This document shows, in pieces, positions 28,329-36,941 of a DNA stretch of 64,000 nucleotides. Position numbers and translations under genes: made by a program. Under the pieces are notes generated by a model, which saw only the letters and a list, made by a program, of their open reading frames with translations, was not told where the DNA came from and made no database searches. Origin of the DNA: Hyphomonas sp. Lineage in GTDB: Bacteria; Pseudomonadota; Alphaproteobacteria; Caulobacterales; Hyphomonadaceae. The stretch's first letter is position 1; every line of letters begins with the position of its first letter. The stretch is taken from NCBI RefSeq assembly GCF_022844445.1, contig NZ_JALHLS010000003.1, forward strand, positions 124,001 to 188,000, given 5' to 3'.

Positions 28329-30161
28329 ATGTCCAGACTGTTGAAAACGGTCAGCGCCGCTGCGCTCGGCCTTCTGCTTGTATCCTGCAGCCCGCATCAG
28401 GACCGCGCCGATCCGGCGGCGGTGGCGGCGGAAGAAGCGGCCATCGCCGCCCGCGTTTTTCTTGGCCGGGCTGAGACCGAAATGGCCGCCATGAACAAGG
28501 AGGCCGCACAGGCCTTCTGGAACCAGGCGACCAACATCACGCCGGAGACCAACGCCGCCGCCGCTGATGCCGGTGCGAAAGCGACCAAGCTTGTCATCTC
28601 GCTTGCCAATGAGTCCAAGCAGTTCGACATCACCATACTGCCGCCGGACCTTGCCCGTAAAATGCGTATCCTTCGCAGCGGCATCACCATCCCAGCCCCG
28701 TCGCGCGAAGGGGCCGCAGAGGAACTCTCGAAACTGACCACCGACCTTGATGCGGCCTATGGCACCGGAAAGTTCGAGTATCAGGGCAAGATGATCACGC
28801 TCGACGAGGCCTCCACGATCATCGAGACCTCGCGCAACCCTGCGGTTACCCAGGCTGTCTGGGAAGGCTGGCATACCGTCTCACCGCCGATGAAAGACAA
28901 CTACGCCGCGATGGTCTCGCTCGCCAATGAAGGCGCGCGCGAACTCGGTTATCCCAGCCTCGATCAGATGTGGCTGTCCGGCTACGACATGCCGCCCGAA
29001 GACATGGAGGCCGAGGTCGCCCGTCTCTGGGGCCAGGTGGAGCCGCTTTACAAAGAGCTCCATTGCTACACGCGCACCAAGCTGAACCAGAAGTACGGCG
29101 ACGCCATCCAGCCCGCCACCGGCCCGATCCGGGCAGACCTGCTCGGGAACATGTGGGCCCAGCAATGGTCGAACATCTACGATGTCGTCCAGCCGCCCAC
29201 AGCGCCGCTGAAATATGACCTGACGGAACGCCTCGTGCAGCAGGGCTATACTCCGATCAAGATGGTGGAGACGGCGGAAGCCTTCTTCGTCTCCCTCGGC
29301 CTCGACCCGCTGCCCCAGACCTTCTGGGAGCGCTCGATGATCGTGCGCCCGGAAGGTAAGGAAGTGCAGTGCCACGCCTCCGCCTGGAACCTCGATGACG
29401 AAGAGGATGTCCGCATCAAGATGTGCACCGAGGTAAACTCGGAGGACTTCAACACCGTCCATCATGAGCTTGGACACAACTACTACCAGCGCGCCTACAA
29501 GGATCAGGACTTCCTGTTCAAGAACGGCGCCCATGACGGCTTTCATGAAGCGATCGGCGATTTCGTCGCTCTGTCGATCACGCCGGAATACCTGAAGCAG
29601 ATCGGCCTGATCACCGATGCCGACATGCCGGGCCCGGATGCCGACACCGCCCTTCTGATGCAGACCGCGCTCGACAAGATCGCCTTCCTGCCCTTTGCGA
29701 TTACGGTCGACAGCTGGCGCTGGGGCGTTCTCGCCGGCGAGACGCCGCCGGAGAATTACAACAGCTCTTGGTGGGAGCTGCGCCTGAAAAACCAGGGCAT
29801 CGTGCCACCCGGGCCCCGTCCGGCCGACGCGTTCGATCCGGGCGCCAAGTACCACATCCCCGGCAACACGCCTTACCTGCGCTACTTCCTCAGCTTCATC
29901 ATGCAGTTCCAGTTCCACAAGGCCGCCTGTGAGCAGGCCGGCTGGGAAGGCCCGCTGCACCGCTGCTCGATCTACGGGAACAAGGAAGTCGGCGCCCGAT
30001 TCAACGAGATGCTGAAAGCCGGCAACTCGCAGCCCTGGCCGGATACGCTGGAAAAGTTCACCGGCACCCGCGAAATGGATGGCAGCGCCATCATTGAGTA
30101 TTTCGACCCGCTGATGGGCTACCTCAAAGAGCAGAACGCAGGTCAGACCTGCGGATGGTAA
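28329..30161 (+). CDS. M2-family peptidyl-dipeptidase (ACE-like) lipoprotein
   Basis: The 610-residue zinc peptidase is related to angiotensin-converting enzyme and removes C-terminal dipeptides. A signal with lipobox LLVSC gives Cys20 as lipid anchor. The zinc motif HELGH lies at about residues 379-383 and the third ligand Glu follows in HEAIGDFVALS. Other family landmarks are QMWLSGYDMP, NMWAQQWSNIYDVVQP and the C-terminal QFQFHKAACEQAGWEGPLHRC. The length equals one ACE catalytic domain. In bacteria it probably digests peptides in the envelope. It has been placed between bolA and grxD. Confidence 0.93.
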   Translation: MSRLLKTVSAAALGLLLVSCSPHQDRADPAAVAAEEAAIAARVFLGRAETEMAAMNKEAAQAFWNQATNITPETNAAAADAGAKATKLVISLANESKQFDITILPPDLARKMRILRSGITIPAPSREGAAEELSKLTTDLDAAYGTGKFEYQGKMITLDEASTIIETSRNPAVTQAVWEGWHTVSPPMKDNYAAMVSLANEGARELGYPSLDQMWLSGYDMPPEDMEAEVARLWGQVEPLYKELHCYTRTKLNQKYGDAIQPATGPIRADLLGNMWAQQWSNIYDVVQPPTAPLKYDLTERLVQQGYTPIKMVETAEAFFVSLGLDPLPQTFWERSMIVRPEGKEVQCHASAWNLDDEEDVRIKMCTEVNSEDFNTVHHELGHNYYQRAYKDQDFLFKNGAHDGFHEAIGDFVALSITPEYLKQIGLITDADMPGPDADTALLMQTALDKIAFLPFAITVDSWRWGVLAGETPPENYNSSWWELRLKNQGIVPPGPRPADAFDPGAKYHIPGNTPYLRYFLSFIMQFQFHKAACEQAGWEGPLHRCSIYGNKEVGARFNEMLKAGNSQPWPDTLEKFTGTREMDGSAIIEYFDPLMGYLKEQNAGQTCGW

Positions 30162-30238
30162 ATGCGGCCCGGGCGGCGTCCAAACCTTGACGCCGCCCGG
30201 CGCCCATCTCACATGACAGGCAAATCCGGAGATCTGCC

Positions 30239-30574
30239 ATGACTGACCAGGCCACCCTCGACGCCATCGACAAGGCCGTCAAAAGCAATGACGTTGTCCT
30301 GTTCATGAAGGGCACGCCGACCTTCCCGCAGTGCGGGTTCTCGTCCACCGTGGTGCAGATCCTTGACTATCTGGGCGTCGAATACGTCTCCACCAACGTG
30401 CTCGAGAACGCCGCCGTGCGCGACGGCATCAAGCAGTACACCAACTGGCCCACCATTCCCCAGCTTTACGTGAAGGGCGAATTCATCGGCGGCTGCGACA
30501 TCGTCAAAGAGATGTTCGAGAACGGCGAGTTGAAAGACCTACTCGCCGAGAAGGGCATCGAACTGGCCGAATAG
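30239..30574 (+). CDS. grxD: Monothiol CGFS glutaredoxin (Grx4 type)
   Basis: The 111-residue protein carries and transfers [2Fe-2S] clusters. The active site CGFS occupies residues 32-35 in [17 protein letters not shown]. The glutathione-binding elements [20 protein letters not shown] follow, and the Lys in FMKGTP contacts glutathione. Length and motifs are standard for single-domain CGFS glutaredoxins. It is functionally tied to the BolA protein encoded upstream, with which it should form a cluster-bridged heterodimer. Confidence 0.96.
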   Translation: MTDQATLDAIDKAVKSNDVVLFMKGTPTFPQCGFSSTVVQILDYLGVEYVSTNVLENAAVRDGIKQYTNWPTIPQLYVKGEFIGGCDIVKEMFENGELKDLLAEKGIELAE

Positions 30575-30670
30575 GCCGCTCGCCGGCTGTCGGGCCGAAA
30601 TTCGTCCGGCCCCCCTGATCCGGTTCTCCGGAAAACTGCGCCTCTGTCTTCAAGGCAGAGGAGTTTGCAA

Positions 30671-31693
30671 ATGGCTGACCGGACCACAGTTACCACTAAC
30701 GGCTCCTATGGCGGTAGCCTCACAGCGATCACCGAAGCCGTGCTCGGCACGGTCGCCGAAGTGTACGCCCGGGGCGGTCACGGGGCCGAACAGGTCGAGT
30801 TCTCCGCCTCGAACGCCGAAATGGGCTGGATGATGCCGGTGCCGATCACCCCAGGCGGCTCGGCCAGCACCACCGTCAAGCTGACGACCGAAGGCACCGC
30901 GACAATCTTCGCGAAGTTCACCGACAAGGTCGGCAACATTGCCGCGCAGGTCGAGCACATGATCCGCGTGACGCCGGCCCCCGCGAGACGCGCCGCCGCC
31001 CCACCCTCCCGCTACGGCTTCGGCGGCTCCCTCAGCGGCATCTCGGAAGCCGTCCTCGGCACTATCACCGATGTTATCGCGCAAGCCGGTGACGGCGTGG
31101 AGCAGGTGGAGTTTTCCGCCTCCAATGCCGAAATGGGCTGGATGATGCCGGTGACGATCTCTCCGGGCGGCTCCACCAGCGCCAGCGTGAAGCTCACCTC
31201 TGAGGGGACCGCCACCATCTTCGCCAACTTCAAGGACGCCCTCGGCAATATCAAAGCCGCCGCGCAGCACATCATCCGCGTCACCGCCGCACCGTCCAAT
31301 CACCCGGCCCAGACCGGCCCACGCCTCGGCATGGGCGGCATCCTCAGCGGTGTTACCGAAGCGCTCCTCGGCACAGTGACCGAAGTCTACGCGCAGGGCA
31401 GCGGTGAGGCCGAACAAGTCGAGTTCTCCGTCTCAAATGCCGAGATGGGCTGGATGATGCCGGTCAACATCTCCCCGGGCGGCTCTGCCCGTGCCAGCGT
31501 CACCCTGTCCTCGGAAGGCACCGCCACCATCTTCGCGAATTTCAAGGACAAGATGGGAAACCTCCTCGGCACGGCGCAGCACCTGATCCGTGTTCTGCCG
31601 GATACGACCAAGTCCCAAAGCCCCACCGACATGGCGAGCCTGATGAATGCCCGCGCAGCGGACATTGTCAACCGTCTCGGCCGTAAGCCCTGA
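30671..31693 (+). CDS. Protein of three tandem 104-residue repeats, function unknown
   Basis: This is a 340-residue protein of an unrecognised family. Three repeats start at about residues 14, 118 and 222 with an exact spacing of 104. Each contains GG(S/I)L...I(T/S)EA(V/L)LGT, then EQVEFS.SNAEMGWMMPV, then I.PGGS, EGTATIFA.F.D..GN and ends in H.IRV. The invariant block SNAEMGWMMPV occurs three times. My hand alignment of repeats 2 and 3 gives 62 identities in 87 positions. Pro/Ala-rich linkers join the units. The beta-rich pattern ending in a F.DK.GN-like turn resembles an Ig-like sandwich, but no named domain is certain. There is no signal peptide. GAGGAG lies 7 bp before the ATG at 30671, which firmly fixes the start. 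Confidence 0.85.
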   Translation: MADRTTVTTNGSYGGSLTAITEAVLGTVAEVYARGGHGAEQVEFSASNAEMGWMMPVPITPGGSASTTVKLTTEGTATIFAKFTDKVGNIAAQVEHMIRVTPAPARRAAAPPSRYGFGGSLSGISEAVLGTITDVIAQAGDGVEQVEFSASNAEMGWMMPVTISPGGSTSASVKLTSEGTATIFANFKDALGNIKAAAQHIIRVTAAPSNHPAQTGPRLGMGGILSGVTEALLGTVTEVYAQGSGEAEQVEFSVSNAEMGWMMPVNISPGGSARASVTLSSEGTATIFANFKDKMGNLLGTAQHLIRVLPDTTKSQSPTDMASLMNARAADIVNRLGRKP

Positions 31694-31762
31694 CAGTTCA
31701 GAACCCGGCCAGAATCAGGCGGCGGCTTTTCTCCGCCCCTGTTTCAGAGTAGCAGGGCGCGC

Positions 31763-33121
31763 ATGACCATCACGCCCCTCGCCCCCGCCCCGATCAAGGG
31801 CGCTAAGACGCCGAAAGTCGGCATCGTCTCACTCGGTTGCCCGAAGGCGCTGGTGGACTCAGAACGTATCATCACGCGCCTGCGCGCGGAGGGCTACCAG
31901 ATCGCCCCGGATTATTCGGGTGCTGACCTTGTACTGGTAAACACCTGCGGCTTCCTTGACTCCGCCCGCGATGAAAGCCTCGCGGCCATCGGCGAGGCGA
32001 TCGAGGCAAACGGCAAGGTAATTGTAACAGGCTGTCTCGGCGCCGAGCCGGACGTAATTCAGCGCGCACATCCGAAGGTCCTCGCGGTCACCGGCCCGCA
32101 CCAGTATGAAGCGGTGATGGAGGCGGTGCACACCCACCTGACGCCCCCGCACAATCCGCACCTCGATCTCGTGCCGGAAAGCGGCCTGCGCCTCACGCCG
32201 CGCCATTACGCCTACCTCAAGATTTCCGAAGGCTGCAACAACCGCTGCTCCTTCTGCATCATCCCGAAACTGCGCGGCGACCTAGCCTCCCGCCCTATCC
32301 ATCATGTGCTGACGGAAGCGGAAAAGCTCGTCGCTGCCGGCGTCAAGGAACTCCTCGTCATCAGCCAGGATACCTCCGCCTACGGCCTTGACGTGAAGTA
32401 CAAGCCGGAAATCTGGCGCGGTACAGAATACGAAACCCGCTTCCTCGATCTCGCCAAGGGCCTCGGCAGTCTCGGGGTGTGGACGCGGATGCATTACGTT
32501 TATCCGTACCCGCACGTTGACAACATCATTCCGCTGATGGCCGAAGGTCTGATCACACCTTACCTGGACATTCCATTTCAGCACGCCTCCGCACCGGTGC
32601 TGAAGGCGATGAAGCGACCCGGCAACCAGGACAAGGTGCTTGCCCGCATTGCGAAATGGCGCGCCGATGTGCCGGACCTTGCAATCCGCTCCACATTCAT
32701 CGTCGGCTTCCCCGGCGAGACCGAAGAAGACTTCCAGATCCTGCTCGACTTCATCCGCGAAGCGAAGATCGACCGTGCCGGTTGCTTCCGCTACGAGAAC
32801 GTCGTTCATGCCGAAAGCGGCAAACTGGAAAACCACGTGCCGGAAGACGTAAAGGAAGACCGCTGGCACCGCTTCATGGCGGCGCAGGCTGAAGTCTCCG
32901 CGGCGCGCGCTGCCATGCAGGTCGGCAAGAAGCTGGATGTCATCATCGACGGCGAAGACGACCAGTCCCCGGGCGGCTGGATCGGCCGCTCCAAGGCTGA
33001 CGCGCCGGAAGTCGATGCCGTAGTTTATGTGACCGCGAAGAAACCGCTGAAATCCGGGGATATCGTCCGCACCAAGATCACCGGTGCAGACGACTATGAC
33101 CTTTACGGCGAAACCGCCTGA
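31763..33121 (+). CDS. rimO: Ribosomal protein uS12 methylthiotransferase RimO
   Basis: RimO adds a methylthio group to Asp88/89 of ribosomal protein S12. The 452-residue radical-SAM enzyme begins with a UPF0004 domain ([18 protein letters not shown] and [15 protein letters not shown]; three cluster Cys). The radical-SAM motif [12 protein letters not shown] lies at about residues 154-165. [15 protein letters not shown] and [14 protein letters not shown] follow, and a C-terminal TRAM domain begins near [11 protein letters not shown]. The start motif [12 protein letters not shown] distinguishes RimO from the tRNA enzyme MiaB. Confidence 0.96.
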   Translation: MTITPLAPAPIKGAKTPKVGIVSLGCPKALVDSERIITRLRAEGYQIAPDYSGADLVLVNTCGFLDSARDESLAAIGEAIEANGKVIVTGCLGAEPDVIQRAHPKVLAVTGPHQYEAVMEAVHTHLTPPHNPHLDLVPESGLRLTPRHYAYLKISEGCNNRCSFCIIPKLRGDLASRPIHHVLTEAEKLVAAGVKELLVISQDTSAYGLDVKYKPEIWRGTEYETRFLDLAKGLGSLGVWTRMHYVYPYPHVDNIIPLMAEGLITPYLDIPFQHASAPVLKAMKRPGNQDKVLARIAKWRADVPDLAIRSTFIVGFPGETEEDFQILLDFIREAKIDRAGCFRYENVVHAESGKLENHVPEDVKEDRWHRFMAAQAEVSAARAAMQVGKKLDVIIDGEDDQSPGGWIGRSKADAPEVDAVVYVTAKKPLKSGDIVRTKITGADDYDLYGETA

Positions 33122-33258
33122 TCCAGGCCGAGCAACACTCAACCTGAGCGGCGCCAAAGGACGGGCCACACCGAACCAGGTCAGCCCTCTCTCGTCCCTG
33201 CCCTTCGCTCGGGTTGACCCGTCCGAGGCAGCTGCGCTGGGAAACCAACGAAGGCCGG

Positions 33259-33951
33259 CTAACGTCTCAGCCGTGCCCCGGCTTCCTGCGCTTCGGCGAC
33301 GCGCTTTGCCATAACCTTGTCCATGTTGCCGGCGACTCGGCTCAGCGTGTCATGGTCGGCGAGTTCAGGACGCCCGCAGCCATAAGGCGGCGCAGGCGCG
33401 TATTCGAGGCCGAGCGTCAGCGCCTTGGCATAGCCTTCGCCAGCAATCTCCGTCATCATCGTGAAGGCGAAGTCGATGCCCGCCGTCACGCCGCCGCCAG
33501 TGAAGATGTTCCCGTCACGGACGACCCGCGCCTCGTCGGGAATGGCTCCGAATTCCGTAAGCAAGCTGCGCCAGGCCCAGTGGCACGCCGCGCGCTTGCC
33601 CTGCAACAGGCCTGCCGCGCCAAGGATCAGCGAGCCGGTGCAGACGGACGTGATGTATTTTGCGCCCAGCGCAAGGCGGCGCACTTCGTTGACGAAGGTC
33701 TCGTCCAGCGCGGTCTCGGTCGCGTTCATGCCGCCGGGCACGCAGATCAGGTCGCAGCGCTCGATATCAGCGAGCTTCCGGGTGCGACCGATCACCAGGC
33801 CGCCTTCAGCTTCAATCTCGCCGCCATCACGGCTGGCGACAATCGTCGCGGCGCCCGGCAGGCGGCAGAGCACCTGGTGCGGGCCGGTAAAGTCGAGCTG
33901 GGTCAGGTTTGGATAGATCGCGAAAACCGTCGTAAAGGCGGGCTGGCTCAT
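33259..33951 (-). CDS. DJ-1/PfpI-family protein (isonitrile hydratase-like)
   Basis: The 230-residue protein has the DJ-1/PfpI fold. The nucleophile elbow is YITSVCTGSLILGAAGLLQG with Cys at the tight turn. A Thr follows it and CHW comes later, matching the InhA-like isonitrile hydratase subgroup; the acidic partner lies early in QLDFTGPHQVL. The gene diverges from a GlxA-type regulator over 66 bp, so that regulator is its likely controller. Isonitrile hydration is only a family guess; glyoxalase-like or unknown hydrolase roles are possible. Confidence 0.85.
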   Translation of the reverse strand: MSQPAFTTVFAIYPNLTQLDFTGPHQVLCRLPGAATIVASRDGGEIEAEGGLVIGRTRKLADIERCDLICVPGGMNATETALDETFVNEVRRLALGAKYITSVCTGSLILGAAGLLQGKRAACHWAWRSLLTEFGAIPDEARVVRDGNIFTGGGVTAGIDFAFTMMTEIAGEGYAKALTLGLEYAPAPPYGCGRPELADHDTLSRVAGNMDKVMAKRVAEAQEAGARLRR

Positions 33952-34017
33952 GTCAGGCTCCTTGCTGGCCCCGCATTTCTGCCCTAGAAGCGATTTGGCA
34001 GAAAGGACATAGTTCCC

Positions 34018-34995
34018 ATGGTTTCCGCCAAATCAGCTTCGCGCAGTATCGGCGTCCTGATCTTCGATGGCTTCCAGCTGCTCGATGCCGCAGGCCCCAT
34101 CGGTGTCTTCGAAATGCCTGCGCGCGGCCTGTCGCCGTCTCCTTACCGGCTGACCATCTACTCGCTGTGTGGCGGGCCCGTGCGTGCCTCCTGCGGCGTC
34201 TCGATGATGTCCGATGCCTTGCCTCCAAGGCTGAAGCTGGACACACTTATCGTCTCCGGCGGCGACGGCACGCGTGAAGCGTACACCGACGAACTCTTGC
34301 TCTCCGCGATCCGCGACCTCTCCACCCGCACGCGCCGCACCTGTTCGGTCTGCTCCGGCGCCTTCCTGCTCGCCGCCGCCGGCCTGCTCGAAGGGCGGAG
34401 CGCCACGACCCACTGGCGCCGCTCTGCCAAGTTCGAGCGCGCCTTCCCCGGCACGCGCCTCCTCGCGGACCGCATCTATGTGCGCGACGGCAAGTTCTGG
34501 ACCTCCGCCGGAATCACGGCCGGCATCGACCTCGCGCTCGCACTGGTCGAGGACGATCTCGGCGAAGACGTCGCCCGCCGCGCCGCGCGCGAACTCGTCG
34601 TCCACCAGCGCCGCGCCGGCGGCCAATCCCAGTTCTCCGTGATGCAGGACATGCGCCTCGCCTCAGGCCGGTTCGATGAGCTGATCGGCTGGGTACGGAC
34701 GAATCTTGCCCTCCCGCTGGATGTCGACACGCTCGCCGCCCGCGCTGCCATGAGCCCGCGCAACTTCGCCCGCGTCTTTCGCAACGAAACCGGCGCGACG
34801 CCTGCGCGCTTCGTCGAGAAGCTCCGCCTGGAAGCGGCGCGCCAGAGCGTGGAGACAACCAGGCTTTCGCTCCAGCAGATCGCCGCCGAGACGGGCTTTG
34901 GTGATCCGGAGCGGATGCGGGTTGCCTTCATCCGCGCCTATGGCCAGCCGCCGATGGTCCTGCGCCGCCAGAACCGGGCCAAGAGCCCTGTTTGA
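34018..34995 (+). CDS. GlxA-type transcriptional regulator (DJ-1-like domain plus AraC HTH)
   Basis: The 325-residue regulator joins a DJ-1/PfpI-like sensor (about residues 8-190, with FDGFQLLDAAGPIGVFEM and RTCSVCSGAFLLAAAGLLEG) to a C-terminal AraC-type DNA-binding domain (about 215-318). The DNA domain has LAARAAMSPRNFARVFRNE in the first HTH and LSLQQIAAETGFGDPERMRVAF in the second. A Cys at the elbow position remains, so ligand or thiol sensing is possible. It is divergent from the DJ-1-family enzyme gene, a common regulator-target layout. The effector is unknown. Confidence 0.92.
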   Translation: MVSAKSASRSIGVLIFDGFQLLDAAGPIGVFEMPARGLSPSPYRLTIYSLCGGPVRASCGVSMMSDALPPRLKLDTLIVSGGDGTREAYTDELLLSAIRDLSTRTRRTCSVCSGAFLLAAAGLLEGRSATTHWRRSAKFERAFPGTRLLADRIYVRDGKFWTSAGITAGIDLALALVEDDLGEDVARRAARELVVHQRRAGGQSQFSVMQDMRLASGRFDELIGWVRTNLALPLDVDTLAARAAMSPRNFARVFRNETGATPARFVEKLRLEAARQSVETTRLSLQQIAAETGFGDPERMRVAFIRAYGQPPMVLRRQNRAKSPV

Positions 34996-35027
34996 TCAGC
35001 ATTTTCAAGTTTATCGAAAAACAACGA

Positions 35028-35056
35028 TTGACATATCGTATTTCGATATCCAATAC
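35028..35056 (+). promoter_or_regulatory. Promoter with overlapping palindromic operator-like site before the DUF2807 gene
   Basis: A consensus -35 TTGACA (35028-35033) is spaced 17 bp from a weak -10 CAATAC (35051-35056). A perfect palindrome ATATCG-TATTT-CGATAT (35033-35049) fills the spacer, and a second ATCG...CGAT pair lies just upstream (35013-35028). A repressor bound there would block RNA polymerase. The identity of the factor is unknown. Local AT content is much higher than the surroundings. Confidence 0.55.
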
Positions 35057-35086
35057 AGTGTCATCGCCCTTGAGAGGACACCCAAG

Positions 35087-36022
35087 ATGAAAAAAGCCCT
35101 GACCGCCCTCGCCAGCATTGCCCTTCTGGCCGGCCCTGGCGCGCTCGCCGAAGGCAAGGCTTTCGAGGCCAAACCCTTCACCCGCATCGACGTCGATGGC
35201 GCCATGAACGTCGTCTACAAGGCCGGCCCGAATACGCGCGTCGTGGTCGAATCCAGCGATGGCGACTATTCCGATGCCAAGATCAGCAATGACGGCGAAA
35301 CGCTGATCGTGTCGCGTGTCAGCCTCACCTCCAAGGGCGGCTGGTTCTTTTGGAACCGCTCTGTCAGCGTCTCTGACGACGGCAAGACCATCAAGGTCAA
35401 CGGCAAGAAGAAGCCGGTCTACAACGTGACGGTTACCGGTCCCGACCTTGAAGGCGTGAAGGCCTCGCAGTCGTCGCGCTTCACGGCGCAGTCCATCGAT
35501 TCCGACGCCTTTGACGCCGGCGCCTCGTCCAGCGCCGAGATGACCCTTGGAGGGACGGCGCGCGCCGCCTCGCTCAAGGCATCGTCGTCAGGCGAAATCA
35601 ATGCACGCACCCTCAAGGCGGTTTCGGTATCGATCGATGCCTCCTCCAGCGGCGAAGTCGATGCCCAGGTCACAGGCGCCGGCGAGAACACATTGAACGC
35701 CTCCTCCGCCGGCGACATCAGCCTTGTGTCTGCCGCTGCGGGGTCTTTCAATGTTAACGCCTCCTCCGGTGGCAGCATTGACCTCTCCGGCGCTTGCAAG
35801 GGGATCATCGCCGAAGCGTCTTCAGGCGCTGAGATCGATGGCAACGAACTGCGTTGTGCCACGGCCACCGGCAAGGCATCGAGCGGCGGACAAGTTGACC
35901 TTTACGCCTCCGAGAGCGCCAAGGGCTCGGCCTCAAGCGGCGGCGACGTGACGTTCCGCGGCGCGCCGAAGTCGCAGGACGCTTCGAAGTCCAGCGGCGG
36001 TTCGGTCGCATTCAAGAGCTGA
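35087..36022 (+). CDS. DUF2807 (head GIN) adhesin-like exported protein
   Basis: The 311-residue protein has a signal peptide of about 21 residues (MKKALTALASIALLAGPGALA). The mature part opens FTRIDVDGAMNVVYKAG, matching the start of DUF2807, a right-handed parallel beta-helix domain. From about residue 150 it carries repeated SS(S/A/G)G(E/D/G) turns (ASSSGE, ASSAGD, ASSGGS, ASSGAE, ASSGGQ, SSGGDV), each one coil of the helix. GAGAGGA lies before the ATG at 35087. Such proteins are found at cell surfaces or in the periplasm; function is unknown. The operator-like palindrome upstream suggests controlled expression. Confidence 0.88.
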   Translation: MKKALTALASIALLAGPGALAEGKAFEAKPFTRIDVDGAMNVVYKAGPNTRVVVESSDGDYSDAKISNDGETLIVSRVSLTSKGGWFFWNRSVSVSDDGKTIKVNGKKKPVYNVTVTGPDLEGVKASQSSRFTAQSIDSDAFDAGASSSAEMTLGGTARAASLKASSSGEINARTLKAVSVSIDASSSGEVDAQVTGAGENTLNASSAGDISLVSAAAGSFNVNASSGGSIDLSGACKGIIAEASSGAEIDGNELRCATATGKASSGGQVDLYASESAKGSASSGGDVTFRGAPKSQDASKSSGGSVAFKS

Positions 36023-36038
36023 ACGGCGCCTCCCGGCC

Positions 36039-36866
36039 TCAGCCAAAATCAAAGGACTCGGGCTTCAGGCCCGGGTCTTTCCATTTAAGGTCCATGCCTT
36101 CCAGAGCGCCGCGGACCAAGCGGGCAATCGCGGCGTTGCGGCGCGTCCGGCTGTCAGAGGGCACGATGTGCCAGGGCGCATGACGGGTCGAGCAGCGGTG
36201 AATCGCGAGTTCATAGGCCTGCATGAATTCCGCCCAGCGCGAGCGATCATCCAGATCAACCGGGTTGAACTTCCAGAGCTTGTGGGTCTCCTCAAGGCGT
36301 TCCTTTAGCCGGATACCCTGCTCCTCATACCCGATATTGAGCATGAACTTCAGCACTGTCGTGCCGTTCTCGCTGAGGTGTTTCTCGAAGGCGTTGATCT
36401 GCTCGTAGCGCTTCTCGACTTCCTCCAGCGGTGCGAACTGACGCACGCGCACGACGAGCACGTCTTCGTAGTGCGACCGGTCAAAGATCCCGACATGCCC
36501 CCGGCGTGGTACCGCATTGTGGACGCGCCAGAGATAGTCGCGGGCAAGCTCCTCGCTACTGGGCGCCTTGAAGGCTTTTACTTCCATGCCGAGCGGCGTC
36601 GTCTCCGAGAAGACAGACTTGATCGTGCCGGACTTGCCGGCCGTGTCCATGCCCTGGAGGATCACGAGGAGCGAGCGGCGGCCTTCGGCATAGAGCATGT
36701 CCTTCAGCTCGTTGATGACCGCTGCGTCCTTCTTGAGGCTCGTCTCCGCCTCGGCCTTGTCGGCGAAGACGTCCCGGCCGGACGTGTCCCGCTTCGACAG
36801 ATCGAAGGGCTTGCCGGGCGGCGCGACGAGCGCCTTGCGGACGGCGGCGATCGAGGGAATGGCCAT
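36039..36866 (-). CDS. ppk2: Polyphosphate kinase 2 (PPK2) family, class III-like
   Basis: The 275-residue enzyme transfers phosphate between polyphosphate and nucleotides. Walker A is LQGMDTAGKSGTIKSVF at about residues 70-86 and Walker B is GIFDRSHYEDVLVVRV. The lid module follows, with the conserved arginines in VPRRGHVG and SDSRTRRN. The LQGMD(T/A)AGK variant resembles class III enzymes that can phosphorylate both AMP and ADP, unlike the EGRDAAGKGG of class I; that substrate prediction is inference. It stands alone between convergent DUF2807 and upstream rpsD. Confidence 0.93.
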   Translation of the reverse strand: MAIPSIAAVRKALVAPPGKPFDLSKRDTSGRDVFADKAEAETSLKKDAAVINELKDMLYAEGRRSLLVILQGMDTAGKSGTIKSVFSETTPLGMEVKAFKAPSSEELARDYLWRVHNAVPRRGHVGIFDRSHYEDVLVVRVRQFAPLEEVEKRYEQINAFEKHLSENGTTVLKFMLNIGYEEQGIRLKERLEETHKLWKFNPVDLDDRSRWAEFMQAYELAIHRCSTRHAPWHIVPSDSRTRRNAAIARLVRGALEGMDLKWKDPGLKPESFDFG

Positions 36867-36887
36867 GGCGCGGTATCCTGAAATGAA

Positions 36888-36914
36888 AAGGCCGCACCAG
36901 TCTGGCGCGGCCTT
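36888..36914 (-). terminator. Terminator of rpsD
   Basis: On the minus strand AAGGCCGC and GCGGCCTT (36907-36914 and 36888-36895) form an 8-bp stem with an 11-base loop, followed by TTTTC. It sits 28 bp after the rpsD stop. Confidence 0.8.
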
Positions 36915-36941
36915 CCCGAAACTTCAAGGAATTCAGATGGT

